Source: an uncultured Sphingosinicella sp. (lineage in GTDB: Bacteria > Pseudomonadota > Alphaproteobacteria > Sphingomonadales > Sphingomonadaceae). From it: 8,307 nucleotides of DNA. Below are positions 1 through 7,865 of the stretch, piece by piece; position 1 is the first letter of the stretch; every line of letters begins with the position of its first letter. The DNA is taken from assembly GCA_946886275.1 (NCBI GenBank), contig CAMPIH010000104.1:1-8307 (forward strand), read 5' to 3'. A program made the position numbers and the translations under genes. The notes under the pieces are model-generated. The model was given only the letters and a program-made list of their open reading frames with translations. It made no database searches and had not been told where the DNA came from.

Positions 1-2292
1 CGGCTTCGAGAATTGCCAGGCGAGCAGCCGGACGATGTCGCGGGTGCGCGCGCCCAGCACCTTTCGGATCCCGATCTCCTTGGTCCGACGCTCGGCGGTG
101 AAGGCGGCCAGGCCGAACAGACCGAGGCAGGCGACAATGATGGCGAGGATGGCGAAGCCGGCGAAGGTCTTCGCCCGGGCATCTTCGGCTTCGTACAGCT
201 CGGCCATGATGTCGTCGCTAAATTCGGCCTCGAACGGCACCTCGTTGGTGATCGATTTCCAGACCCGCTCAGCCCCCGACCTCACCTCGGCCGGGTTGCC
301 GTCGAAGCGCATGACGAGATGGGTGTGCCCGTTATTGGTGTTGTTGAACATGATCGGATCGAGCGGCAGGCGGACCGATCGGAAGCGCGCGTCGCGGACG
401 ACGCCGATGACGGTGACCGGAACCAGACCGATCTCGTTGTCGACGATGGCTGCCCGGAAGGACCGGCCGACGATCGCCGCCGGGTCGTTAAAGCCGAGCC
501 GCCGGGCCGCGAGCTCGTTGACGACGATATTGCCGCCGCGCGCCGCCAGCGCGCGCTGTGCCGAATCGTCCGGCGGATAGGGAAGGCTCATGTCGTCCAT
601 CGGCCGATTCTCGTCGAACCAGCGTCCGGCCACCATCGTGAGGCCCATCGCCTGCAGATAGCCTTCGTCGACCTGATAGATGCCGATCGAGACGGGATCG
701 CTTCGCCCCGGGACCATCAGCCCGGTATTGTTGTTATTGTCGGTGGCGACGCCGATGGTCGTTCGGCCGACGGCGCGGACTCCGGGCACTCGCCGCATCC
801 GTTCGGCGATCATCTCGCCTTGGTCGAGGAGCTGGTAGCGGGAGAGCTCGTCGACCTGGAGGATGTTGCTGCGGTCGTAGCCGGGATCGACGGTTCGGGC
901 GTAGACGGTCTGGCCGTAGATGATCGCGGTGCAGATGATCAGGCCGATGGAGACCGCGAACTGGCCGACGACGAGGGCGTTTCGAAGTCGCCCCGAACCC
1001 GGGGTCTCGGACGAGGATTTGTTCGCCTTGAGAACCGAGGCCGGTTCGAAGCGCGAGAGGAAGAAAGCCGGATAGAGGCCGCCGAGGATCCCGGTCACGA
1101 CGACCAGCATGACCACCGGCAGGAGGATTCCGCCCGAGCCGAAATAGCTGACCTGAAGGTCGGCCTCGAGGAAGGCAGCGAAGGGCGGGATCAGCAGCTC
1201 GACGAGAGCGAGAGCGATGACCATCGCGACGACCGCCATGATGATCGATTCGCCGATGAACTGCACGATCAGCTGTCGTCGGCTCGCTCCGAGCGCCTTT
1301 CGAAGCGCCACTTCGCGCGCCCGCTGGCTCGCTCGCGCTGTCGCGAGGTTGGTGAAATTGACCACCGCCATGCCGAGGATGAGCAAGGCGACGACCGCGA
1401 AGGTGATGATCGTCGTGCGATCGTTGCCGGGCGCCATCGACGCCGCCTGGCCGCGGCCGAGGTGAACGTCCTCGACATTGACGAGGTGCCAGTCCTGATC
1501 GTCGCCGGCATTGAATCGGGCCTCGCCGGCATTCTGATCGGGGATCGCCCTTCTCTCCCACGCCTGAAGTCCGGCAGTGATGGCGCCGACATCGGCGCCG
1601 GGACGCAATTTCACATAGACGTAACCGTTCTGGCAGCCCCAGCAATCGAGCGCCTGCGGCGTATCGAAATTATAGGCGACGAAATCGATCCGGAGCAGGC
1701 TGTTGATCCGGAGATGCGAGTTACGCGGGATGTCGCGAAGGATTCCGGTGATCCGGAAATCGCGCGATACGCCGCGCGTGATCAGGGTCATGGTCCGGCC
1801 GATGACGTCCTCGGTGCCGAAACGGCGCCTCGCCTCCGACTGGGTGACGACCGCCGAGTTGACCTGGGCGAGGGCGCTGGAATCACCCCGAACCAGGGGC
1901 AATGGGACGACGTCCAGGAAATTGCCGTCGACGAAAAGATAGTCCTCGGTTGCAGTCGCCTCGCCGTCCTTGAAGAAGACGGGATTGTTGTTGTTGACGT
2001 AAACTTCCTGCTCGATCTGCGGGAAGCTGTCCTTGAGCGACTTGCCCGACGCATAGGGCGCCATCTGGAGCTGGGCTTCCTGGCCGGTTTCGCTCGACTG
2101 GAACCAGGTCTGGACCTGGAAGACCCGATCGCGTTCGGGGATCCAGCGATCGTAGCTCATCTCGTAACGCACGTAGAGCAGGATCATCAGGCAGGCGGCC
2201 ATGCCGACGGCGAGGCCGAAGATGTTGATGAAGGCGTAGGTCTTGCTCTTTGCGAGCGCCCTAAGTCCGACCGTCACGTAGTTGCGCCACAT
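1..2292 (-). CDS. ABC transporter permease 3, double-FtsX (MacB/LolC-like) family (3' end outside window)
   Basis: Third tandem paralog. I translated it by hand from the ATG at 2292: 764 codons are open with no stop or frameshift, ending at the left edge inside LLAWQFSKP; by comparison with permease 2 about 68 residues are missing (TM7, TM8 and the tail). Layout: start MWRNYVTVGLRALAKSKTYAF, TM1 about 21-41, first periplasmic domain to about 293, TM2 294-314, coupling motif REVALRKALGAS (326-337), TM3 and TM4 about 346-411, TM5 439-460, second periplasmic domain 463-706, TM6 709-731, second coupling motif KEIGIRKVLGAR (738-749). Likely Shine-Dalgarno GAAGGG at 2302-2307, 9 bases before the ATG. 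Features not shared with the paralogs are a CxxC (C217-W-G-C220) in the first periplasmic domain and Asn-rich patches at 100-103, 519-522 and 650-654. The core is clearly functional-looking, with intact coupling motifs. It is probably powered by the ATPase at the operon head; substrate unknown. Confidence 0.94.
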   Translation of the reverse strand, partial: MWRNYVTVGLRALAKSKTYAFINIFGLAVGMAACLMILLYVRYEMSYDRWIPERDRVFQVQTWFQSSETGQEAQLQMAPYASGKSLKDSFPQIEQEVYVNNNNPVFFKDGEATATEDYLFVDGNFLDVVPLPLVRGDSSALAQVNSAVVTQSEARRRFGTEDVIGRTMTLITRGVSRDFRITGILRDIPRNSHLRINSLLRIDFVAYNFDTPQALDCWGCQNGYVYVKLRPGADVGAITAGLQAWERRAIPDQNAGEARFNAGDDQDWHLVNVEDVHLGRGQAASMAPGNDRTTIITFAVVALLILGMAVVNFTNLATARASQRAREVALRKALGASRRQLIVQFIGESIIMAVVAMVIALALVELLIPPFAAFLEADLQVSYFGSGGILLPVVMLVVVTGILGGLYPAFFLSRFEPASVLKANKSSSETPGSGRLRNALVVGQFAVSIGLIICTAIIYGQTVYARTVDPGYDRSNILQVDELSRYQLLDQGEMIAERMRRVPGVRAVGRTTIGVATDNNNNTGLMVPGRSDPVSIGIYQVDEGYLQAMGLTMVAGRWFDENRPMDDMSLPYPPDDSAQRALAARGGNIVVNELAARRLGFNDPAAIVGRSFRAAIVDNEIGLVPVTVIGVVRDARFRSVRLPLDPIMFNNTNNGHTHLVMRFDGNPAEVRSGAERVWKSITNEVPFEAEFSDDIMAELYEAEDARAKTFAGFAILAIIVACLGLFGLAAFTAERRTKEIGIRKVLGARTRDIVRLLAWQFSKP

Positions 2293-2317
2293 CTCCCCGT
2301 TCCCTTCTCGATCGCGG

Positions 2318-4825
2318 CTATTCGTATCTCAGAGCGTTGATAGGATTGGCTCGGGCGACCTTGATCGCATGGCCGGCAATGGTCGCGACCGCGATTCCCA
2401 GAGCCAGCAGGCCCGCCAGGACGAAGGGCGTCGGGCCAAGGTCGATCCGAGCGTCGAAGCCATTGAGCCAGTCGCGCATCAGCCACCAGGCGACGGGCCA
2501 GGCGATGAGATTGGCGACGATCACCGGCTTCGAGAATTGCCAGGCGAGAAGGCGAACGATGTCGCGGGTCCGGGCGCCGAACACCTTGCGGATTCCGATC
2601 TCCTTGGTTCGCCGCTCGGCGGTGAAGGCGGCCAGGCCGAACAGGCCGAGGCAGGCGATCACCACCGCGAGAAGCGCGAATCCGGCGAAGGTCTGGGCCC
2701 GGGCCTCCTCGGCCTCGTAGATCTCGGCGACGATGTCCTCGCTGAAATTCGCCTCGAACGGCACGTCGTTGGCAAAGCGGCGCCACACCGCCTGGATTCG
2801 GTCGCGCACCTGGGTGGGGTCGACATTGCCGTAGCGAACCACCATCCAGCCGAGGCCGCCGCGGCTGTATCGGAACATGATCGGCTCGATTGCGCTTCGA
2901 ACCGTGCGGAAGCGGGAATCCTTCACGACGCCGACGATCGTGATCGGGGTCAGCCCATATTGCTCGCTGTCATAGATGGAAGCGCGCAATTGCCTGCCGA
3001 CCGCCTCTCGAGGATCGCTGAAGCCGAGCCGGCGTGTCGCCAGCTCGTTGACGACGACATTGACGCCGCGCCCGACGATCGCGCTTGTGCTGCCTTCGAT
3101 ATCGTCGGGGTCGACGGTCGCCTCATCGCCCGGCCGATTCTCGTCGAACGTCCGGCCGGCGACGAGGTCGACTCCCATCGTCTCGAAGAAATGCGCACCG
3201 ACGGCGTAGCTGCCCATCTCGACCGGTTCCGGGCGTCCCGGAACATGGACGCCGTTGCTGATCGTGTTGGGCGTGCTGATTCCGATTCCGGTCCGCGAGA
3301 CGGATTCGACCCCGTCGATTCGGCCGATCTCGTTGGCGATCGCCTCGCGCTGATCGACGAGCTTTCGAGCACCGATATTCTCGACCTGAAGAAGGCCGTC
3401 GCGACGGAAACCCGGATCGGCGTTCCGAGCATAGACGGTCTGCGCGTAGACGACCGCCGTGCAGATGATGAGCCCGATCGAAACCGCGAACTGGGCGACG
3501 ACCAGGATGCTTCGAAGACGTCCCGATCCCGCCGGCTCGGCGCTGGACTTGTTCGCCTTGAGAACCTCGGCCGGCTGATATCGGCTCAGGTAGAAAGCGG
3601 GGTAGAGCCCGCCGACGGCGCCGACGATGACGACCAGCACCAACATCGGCAGGGCGATGCCTTCCCGGCCGAAATAGGAAAGCTGGAGATCCGCGTCGAG
3701 AAAGCGGGACAGCAAGGGCAGGAAAAGCTCCAGCAAGGCGAGCGCGATCACCATGGCGATCGTCACCAGGATCGTCGATTCGCTGAGGAACTGGACGATC
3801 AGCTGGCGCCGGCTCGCACCCAGCACCTTGCGGAGAGCCACCTCCCTCGCCCGCTTGCTCGCGCGGGCGGTGGCGAGGTTGGTGAAATTGACGCAGGCCA
3901 TGCCGAGGATGAGCAAGGCGATGATCGAGAAGGTGACGATCGACCTTTGGTCATTGCCGGGCGTCATCGCGCTTTCCTGAGCCTGTCCGAGATGGACGTC
4001 GGCCACGTTGACCAGCCGATAATCCTGATCGTCGCCGGCGTTGACCGTCGTTTCGCCGACGGTTTCGTCCGGAATATTACGCCGCTCCCAGGCGGGCATC
4101 TGTTCGTGGATCGACTTCGGATCAGTCCCCGACCGGAGCTTCAAATAGACATAGCCCGACTGCCAGCCATATTCGGTCAGGAAGGTGGGCGAGTCGCTGA
4201 AATAAGCCGCAGGGTCGAACCGCACGAGCATGTTGAATCTCATGTGCGAGTTGAGCGGCAGGTCCTCGACTACCCCGGTGACCCGGTGATCGACGGTGGT
4301 GCCGCTTATGTCGAGCGAGAGCGTCTGTCCCACCGGATTGCCCTCGCCGAAGATGCGAAGCGCTTCCGAACGCGACAGGACCACGGTTCCGGTGTCGCGC
4401 AGCGCCGTCGCCGGATCGCCGTGGACGAACGGAATCTGGAAGATGTCGAAGAAGGGACCGTCCACCATCCGGCCGTCCTCGACTTCGAAGGCCTCGCCGT
4501 TGCGGATGACCGTCGGCGCCCCGGAAAGAACATAGACGCGCTTTTCGACGGCCGGGAAATCCCGCTGCACGGCGAGGCCCGCGGCATAGGAGGACATCTG
4601 CAGCTCAAGCGGCTCGCCGCTGTCGCCTGGCGCGTAGAAGGTTTGAAGCTGGTAGATATCTTCCGAGTTCGGAAGCCAGCGGTCGTAGCTCTGTTCGTAT
4701 CGGACGAAGAGAAGCAGCATCAGGCAGGCCGCGAGCCCGACGGCGAGGCCGAAGATGTTGATGAAGGCATAGGTCCGGCTCTTGATCAGGGAACGGACCC
4801 CGACGGCGAGATAGTTGCGCCACAT
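2318..4825 (-). CDS. ABC transporter permease 2, double-FtsX (MacB/LolC-like) family
   Basis: An 835-residue paralog of permease 1 with the same design: start MWRNYLAVGVRSLIKSRTYAFINIFGL written in its first 27 residues, TM1 about 21-41, periplasmic domain to about 295, TM2 298-318, coupling motif REVALRKVLGAS (327-338), TM3 349-371, TM4 391-414, TM5 440-462, second periplasmic domain 463-709, TM6 712-735, coupling motif KEIGIRKVFGAR (741-752), TM7 and TM8 near 767-820, end ANPINALRYE. Over the last 95 residues I count 13 differences from permease 1, whereas the periplasmic domains differ in most positions outside short anchors (VRFDPAAYF, WERRNIPD, HVPGR, EANFSEDIVAE). The start is supported by GAGGAG 10 bases upstream (4836-4841) and by homology. 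The stop is TAG, 25 bases before permease 3. It probably shares the upstream ATPase. Substrate not deducible; the diverged periplasmic domains suggest a different cargo or partner from its neighbours. Confidence 0.95.
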   Translation of the reverse strand: MWRNYLAVGVRSLIKSRTYAFINIFGLAVGLAACLMLLLFVRYEQSYDRWLPNSEDIYQLQTFYAPGDSGEPLELQMSSYAAGLAVQRDFPAVEKRVYVLSGAPTVIRNGEAFEVEDGRMVDGPFFDIFQIPFVHGDPATALRDTGTVVLSRSEALRIFGEGNPVGQTLSLDISGTTVDHRVTGVVEDLPLNSHMRFNMLVRFDPAAYFSDSPTFLTEYGWQSGYVYLKLRSGTDPKSIHEQMPAWERRNIPDETVGETTVNAGDDQDYRLVNVADVHLGQAQESAMTPGNDQRSIVTFSIIALLILGMACVNFTNLATARASKRAREVALRKVLGASRRQLIVQFLSESTILVTIAMVIALALLELFLPLLSRFLDADLQLSYFGREGIALPMLVLVVIVGAVGGLYPAFYLSRYQPAEVLKANKSSAEPAGSGRLRSILVVAQFAVSIGLIICTAVVYAQTVYARNADPGFRRDGLLQVENIGARKLVDQREAIANEIGRIDGVESVSRTGIGISTPNTISNGVHVPGRPEPVEMGSYAVGAHFFETMGVDLVAGRTFDENRPGDEATVDPDDIEGSTSAIVGRGVNVVVNELATRRLGFSDPREAVGRQLRASIYDSEQYGLTPITIVGVVKDSRFRTVRSAIEPIMFRYSRGGLGWMVVRYGNVDPTQVRDRIQAVWRRFANDVPFEANFSEDIVAEIYEAEEARAQTFAGFALLAVVIACLGLFGLAAFTAERRTKEIGIRKVFGARTRDIVRLLAWQFSKPVIVANLIAWPVAWWLMRDWLNGFDARIDLGPTPFVLAGLLALGIAVATIAGHAIKVARANPINALRYE

Positions 4826-4852
4826 CTGCCTTTGTCTCCTCGACTCAGTGCC

Positions 4853-7357
4853 TCATTCGTATCTCAGCGCGTTGATCGGGTTGGCCCGAGCGACCTTGAA
4901 GGCGTGGCCGGCGATGGTGCCGATCGCGATGACGAGCGCGAGCAGTCCGGCGAGCAGGAACGGCGTCGGCCCGAGATCGATTCGCGCGTCGAACGTGTTG
5001 AGCCAGTCGCGCATTGCCCACCAGGCGATCGGCCAGGCGATCAAGTTGGCGATGATCACCGGCTTCGAGAATTGCCAGGCGAGAAGGCTCAGGATGTCGC
5101 GGTTGCGGGCGCCAAGAACCTTGCGGATTCCGATCTCCTTCGTTCGCCGCTCGGCGGTGAAGGCGGCCAGGCCGAACAGGCCGAGACAGGCGACGATCAC
5201 TGCGAGCAAAGCGAAGCCGGCGAAGAGTTGCGAGCGCGCCTGTTCCGCCTCGTAGAGCTCGGCGACGATATCCTCGCTGAAATCCGCTTCCATCGGCGCG
5301 TCGGGGGCGATCTGGTGCCAGGCCTGCTGAATTCGGTCGCGGATTTCGCTGGGATTACCCCGATAGCGGATGACGAGGTTGGTCGTGCCATAATCGCCGA
5401 TCCGAAGGACGAGCGGCTCGAGCGGCTCGCGGATTGAGCGGAAGCGCGTATCCTCGATCACTCCGACGATGGTGATCGGAACGAGCCCGGCCTCCTCGTC
5501 GGCAATGCCCATTCGAAGCTGGGCGCCGACCGCCTCTTCCGGCGAGCGGAAGCCGAGCCGCTGAGTGGCGAGCCGATTGGCGACGACATTGAGTCCCCTC
5601 GCGACGAGGGCGCGATCTTCCTCGATCCCCGACGTCTGGGTGCGCGGATCGACATCCATCGGACGAGCGCGGGTGAGGTCGCGGCCAGCGAGGAATTCGA
5701 CGTCGATCGTCCGAAGAAAATTCTCGTCGATCGTGTAATTGCCGACATTGACCGGCTGATCGCGGCCCGGGACCGAAATGCCCGTGCCGTTCTGGTTGAC
5801 CGGGTCGATTCCGATTCCCGCTCGCCCTACCGACACGATTCCGGGCACCCGTTCGAACGCGCGCTGGAACGTCTCGATCCGGTCCGTGATCTGGCGGCGG
5901 TTGACGTCGACCTGCAGAATCCCGTCCCGGCGGAAGCCGGGGTCGACGCTCTGCGCATAGACCGTCTGCGCATAGACGACGGCGGTGCAGACGATGAGGC
6001 CGATCGACACCGCGAACTGGCTGATGACGAGCACGCTTCTAAGCTTGCCCGAGCCGCTCGCTTCCGACGTCGACTTGTTCGCCTTGAGCACCTGCGCCGG
6101 CTGGAACCGCGACAGATAGAAGGCCGGATAGAAGCCGCCGGCGGCACCGACCAGGATCGTCAGGACGACGATGGGAAGCAGCATGCTGCCTTCGCCGATA
6201 TAGTTCATCTGGAGGTCGGCATCGAGGAAACTGGACAGAGCCGGAAGGGTCACCTCGACCAGGGTGAGGGCGAGCAGCATGCTCAGCCCGGCAAGGAGCA
6301 CGGACTCCATCATGAACTGGGTCATCAACTGGTTTCGGCTGGCGCCGAGCACCTTGCGAAGCGCCACCTCGCGCGCCCTCTGACTGGCGCGGGCGGTGGC
6401 GAGGTTGGTGAAATTGACGCAGGCCATGCCGAGGATGAGGAAGGCGATGATCGTGAAGGTCAGGATCGTCCGCTCGTCATTGCCCGGATTCATCCCGGCG
6501 CTGTTGGCGGCCGGGCCGAGATGGATGTCGCGGATGTTGGTCAGCCGGAAATCGGTGAAGTCGCCCTGATTGATCGTCTGGTCGCCGATCGTCTGATCCG
6601 GGATGTTGCGTTCTTCCCAGGCCTGCGTCGCCGAGTTGATGACGCTGGCATCGGTTCCGTCGCGCAGGCGGAAATAGTTGAAGCCCGAATTCCAGCCCCA
6701 TTGGGTCATGAAGTCTTCGGCCTCTTCCGCGAAATAGGCGGCCGGATCGAAGCGAATGACCATGGTCGCCGCCAGATGCGAGTTGCGCGGCAGATCGCGC
6801 ATCAGGCCCGTCACTCGCGCGTCGATGGTGATGCCCCGCGAGATCATGGTGACGGTCTGGCCCATCGGATCGGCATCGCCGAAATAGCGGCGCGCCTCGC
6901 TCTCGCTGAGGACGACCGATCCGGGATTGACCAGGGCGCTGGCCGGATCGCCCTCGATCAGCGGCAGCGGAACGACGTCGAAGAAACGGTCGTTGACGAA
7001 CAAGACGTCCTCGGTCGACAGCGGCTGGCCGTTGCGCATGACGATCGGAGTTGTCGTGAGGACGTAGACCGACGATTCGATCTGCGGGAAGTCCTTCCGG
7101 AACGCCGGGCCCGAGACGTAGGGCGAACTCTGGCTTTCGAAGACTTCGCCGGTGTCGGGATTGGTGAAGGTCTGCTGGACCTGGTAGATGTTCTCGGAGC
7201 CGTCCAGCCACTCGTCATAGCTTCGCTCGTAGCGGACGTAGATGAGCAGCATCAGGCAGGCCGCGAGGCCGACGCCGAGGCCGAAGATGTTGATGAACGC
7301 GTAGGTCTTGTTCTTCAGCAGGGCACGGACGCCGGTGGTCAGATAGTTGCGCCACAT
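4853..7357 (-). CDS. ABC transporter permease 1, double-FtsX (MacB/LolC-like) family
   Basis: An 834-residue inner-membrane permease without an ATPase domain. Predicted layout: TM1 about 21-41 (NIFGLGVGLAACLMLLIYV), MacB-like periplasmic domain 42-295, TM2 297-318, cytoplasmic coupling motif REVALRKVLGAS (329-340), TM3 347-373, TM4 392-415, cytoplasmic linker with SRFQPAQVLKANK, TM5 441-462, second periplasmic domain 463-708, TM6 711-733, second coupling motif KEIGIRKVLGAR (740-751), TM7 766-783, TM8 798-820, and the tail ANPINALRYE. The two coupling motifs mark two FtsX modules in one chain, so a single polypeptide could replace the permease dimer of MacB or LolCE. Known relatives couple ATP hydrolysis in the cytoplasm to movements of periplasmic domains (efflux, lipoprotein or peptide handling) more often than to simple membrane passage. 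It is the first of three tandem paralogs; the next begins 27 bases after its TGA stop. Energy is presumably from the upstream ATPase. Substrate unknown. Confidence 0.95.
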   Translation of the reverse strand: MWRNYLTTGVRALLKNKTYAFINIFGLGVGLAACLMLLIYVRYERSYDEWLDGSENIYQVQQTFTNPDTGEVFESQSSPYVSGPAFRKDFPQIESSVYVLTTTPIVMRNGQPLSTEDVLFVNDRFFDVVPLPLIEGDPASALVNPGSVVLSESEARRYFGDADPMGQTVTMISRGITIDARVTGLMRDLPRNSHLAATMVIRFDPAAYFAEEAEDFMTQWGWNSGFNYFRLRDGTDASVINSATQAWEERNIPDQTIGDQTINQGDFTDFRLTNIRDIHLGPAANSAGMNPGNDERTILTFTIIAFLILGMACVNFTNLATARASQRAREVALRKVLGASRNQLMTQFMMESVLLAGLSMLLALTLVEVTLPALSSFLDADLQMNYIGEGSMLLPIVVLTILVGAAGGFYPAFYLSRFQPAQVLKANKSTSEASGSGKLRSVLVISQFAVSIGLIVCTAVVYAQTVYAQSVDPGFRRDGILQVDVNRRQITDRIETFQRAFERVPGIVSVGRAGIGIDPVNQNGTGISVPGRDQPVNVGNYTIDENFLRTIDVEFLAGRDLTRARPMDVDPRTQTSGIEEDRALVARGLNVVANRLATQRLGFRSPEEAVGAQLRMGIADEEAGLVPITIVGVIEDTRFRSIREPLEPLVLRIGDYGTTNLVIRYRGNPSEIRDRIQQAWHQIAPDAPMEADFSEDIVAELYEAEQARSQLFAGFALLAVIVACLGLFGLAAFTAERRTKEIGIRKVLGARNRDILSLLAWQFSKPVIIANLIAWPIAWWAMRDWLNTFDARIDLGPTPFLLAGLLALVIAIGTIAGHAFKVARANPINALRYE

Positions 7358-7364
7358 GGGCCCT

Positions 7365-7370
7365 CTCCTC
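7365..7370 (-). promoter_or_regulatory. Ribosome binding site of permease 1 (decides the start)
   Basis: On the minus strand GAGGAG lies 7 bases before the ATG at 7357. This supports initiation at MWRNYL and not at an in-frame ATG at 7582, which would add 75 low-complexity Ser/Arg/Pro residues that only read through the RidA-like gene in another frame. Both paralogs downstream start at the same MWRNYL, which confirms the choice. Confidence 0.85.
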
Positions 7371-7376
7371 TTTCGT

Positions 7377-7865
7377 CTACTGGCCGCCGGGGGCGGCGCC
7401 GCGGCTTCGCCGGGCGACGATCTTGATTTCGGTGATTCCGCCGTCCGGCAGCAGGCGATCGACGTCGATCGCCGTCCAGGCCGGCGGCGGCGATCCGAGG
7501 AATCGCTTTTGGACCTCGGAATAAGCGTCGATCTGGGCAATGATGTCGGTGTGGAAACTGGTGACGTCGACGATGTCGCCATAGCCGGCGCCGGCGCGCT
7601 CGAGGATCCGGCCGACGATCCGGAAGACCCGCTCGTAGGCCGGAGTCAGACTCGTCTCGTTGGGCGCCTGACCGGCGACGATCCCGGAGAGGAAGATGAG
7701 ATCGCCCGCGACGACCGCGTCGGCATAGCCGAAGCGCTCCTGGTCGGCACGTGCGCCCTCGTGCGTGGACATGAGGACAGAGTTATCGGTCCTGACCTGT
7801 GCGCCCGCCGCCGCGGGGTTCAGTGCGGCGGCGAGCGACCCGGTCAGAAGCATGGCCAGGCGCAT
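7377..7865 (-). CDS. Exported RidA/YjgF/UK114-family protein
   Basis: A 162-residue protein of the RidA superfamily, whose best-known members are cytosolic trimeric enamine/imine deaminases. The N-terminus [22 protein letters not shown] reads as a Sec signal peptide with an A-G-A cleavage site after residue 22, so the mature protein is probably periplasmic. The mature part shows the Rid pattern: YADAVVAGDLIFLSGIVAG (47-65), AYERVFRIVGRILERAGAGYGDIVDVTSF (76-104), and the C-terminal AIDVDRLLPDGGITEIKIVARR (132-153). Aligned by eye to E. coli RidA, the catalytic Arg105 (PARSCVEV) is Trp130 here (PAWTAIDV), while the equivalent of Glu120 seems kept (E146) and Glu122 is Lys148. It may therefore be a non-archetypal Rid protein without classical deaminase activity. 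Its ATG shares one base with the ATPase stop and has no strong Shine-Dalgarno sequence, so translation is probably coupled. The stop is TAG, 19 bases before permease 1. Function unknown; context suggests a transporter accessory role. Confidence 0.9.
   Translation of the reverse strand: MRLAMLLTGSLAAALNPAAAGAQVRTDNSVLMSTHEGARADQERFGYADAVVAGDLIFLSGIVAGQAPNETSLTPAYERVFRIVGRILERAGAGYGDIVDVTSFHTDIIAQIDAYSEVQKRFLGSPPPAWTAIDVDRLLPDGGITEIKIVARRSRGAAPGGQ

Larger units (their letters stand above)
1..7357 (-). repeat. Tandem array of three paralogous permease genes (about 2.5 kb units)
   Basis: Three head-to-tail units starting at 7357, 4825 and 2292 (spacing 2532 and 2533 bases) arose by gene duplication. 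DNA identity is patchy: an identical 32-base block encoding part of TM6 and the following loop (AAFTAER region) sits at 89-120, 2613-2644 and 5148-5179, and an identical 24-base block encoding LAWQFSKP begins at 1, 2525 and 5060. DNA of the periplasmic domains has drifted far more. These are coding repeats, not a mobile element; no terminal inverted repeats or target duplications were seen. Confidence 0.9.

Noticed and set aside
734..1645. A minus-strand open frame of 303 codons inside permease 3, with others at 1269-1592 and 1788-2054
   Set aside because: They are in other frames from permease 3, which I could translate without interruption. Their products are Arg/Pro/Ser-rich with no recognisable motif.
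1..2292. Possible pseudogene or frameshift in permease 3
   Set aside because: A codon-by-codon translation from 2292 to 1 shows no stop or frame break and keeps both coupling motifs; it is simply cut by the window edge.
13..5437. Two very long plus-strand open frames (775 codons at 13-2340 and 1051 codons at 2282-5437)
   Set aside because: They lie antisense to the permeases. Their translations are dominated by Asp, Arg, Glu, His and Gly, lack membrane or fold motifs, and repeat every 2.5 kb only because the permease genes do. They are a by-product of GC-rich codon use on the opposite strand.
1..7357. Repeated DNA blocks as traces of a mobile element or CRISPR
   Set aside because: All repeats fall at equivalent codons of paralogous genes, with no inverted ends, transposase or regular short spacers.
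7358..7582. A 75-residue N-terminal extension of permease 1 from an in-frame ATG at 7582
   Set aside because: The extension is Ser/Arg/Pro-rich, overlaps the well-supported RidA-like gene in another frame, and is absent from both paralogs. A good Shine-Dalgarno sequence precedes the ATG at 7357.
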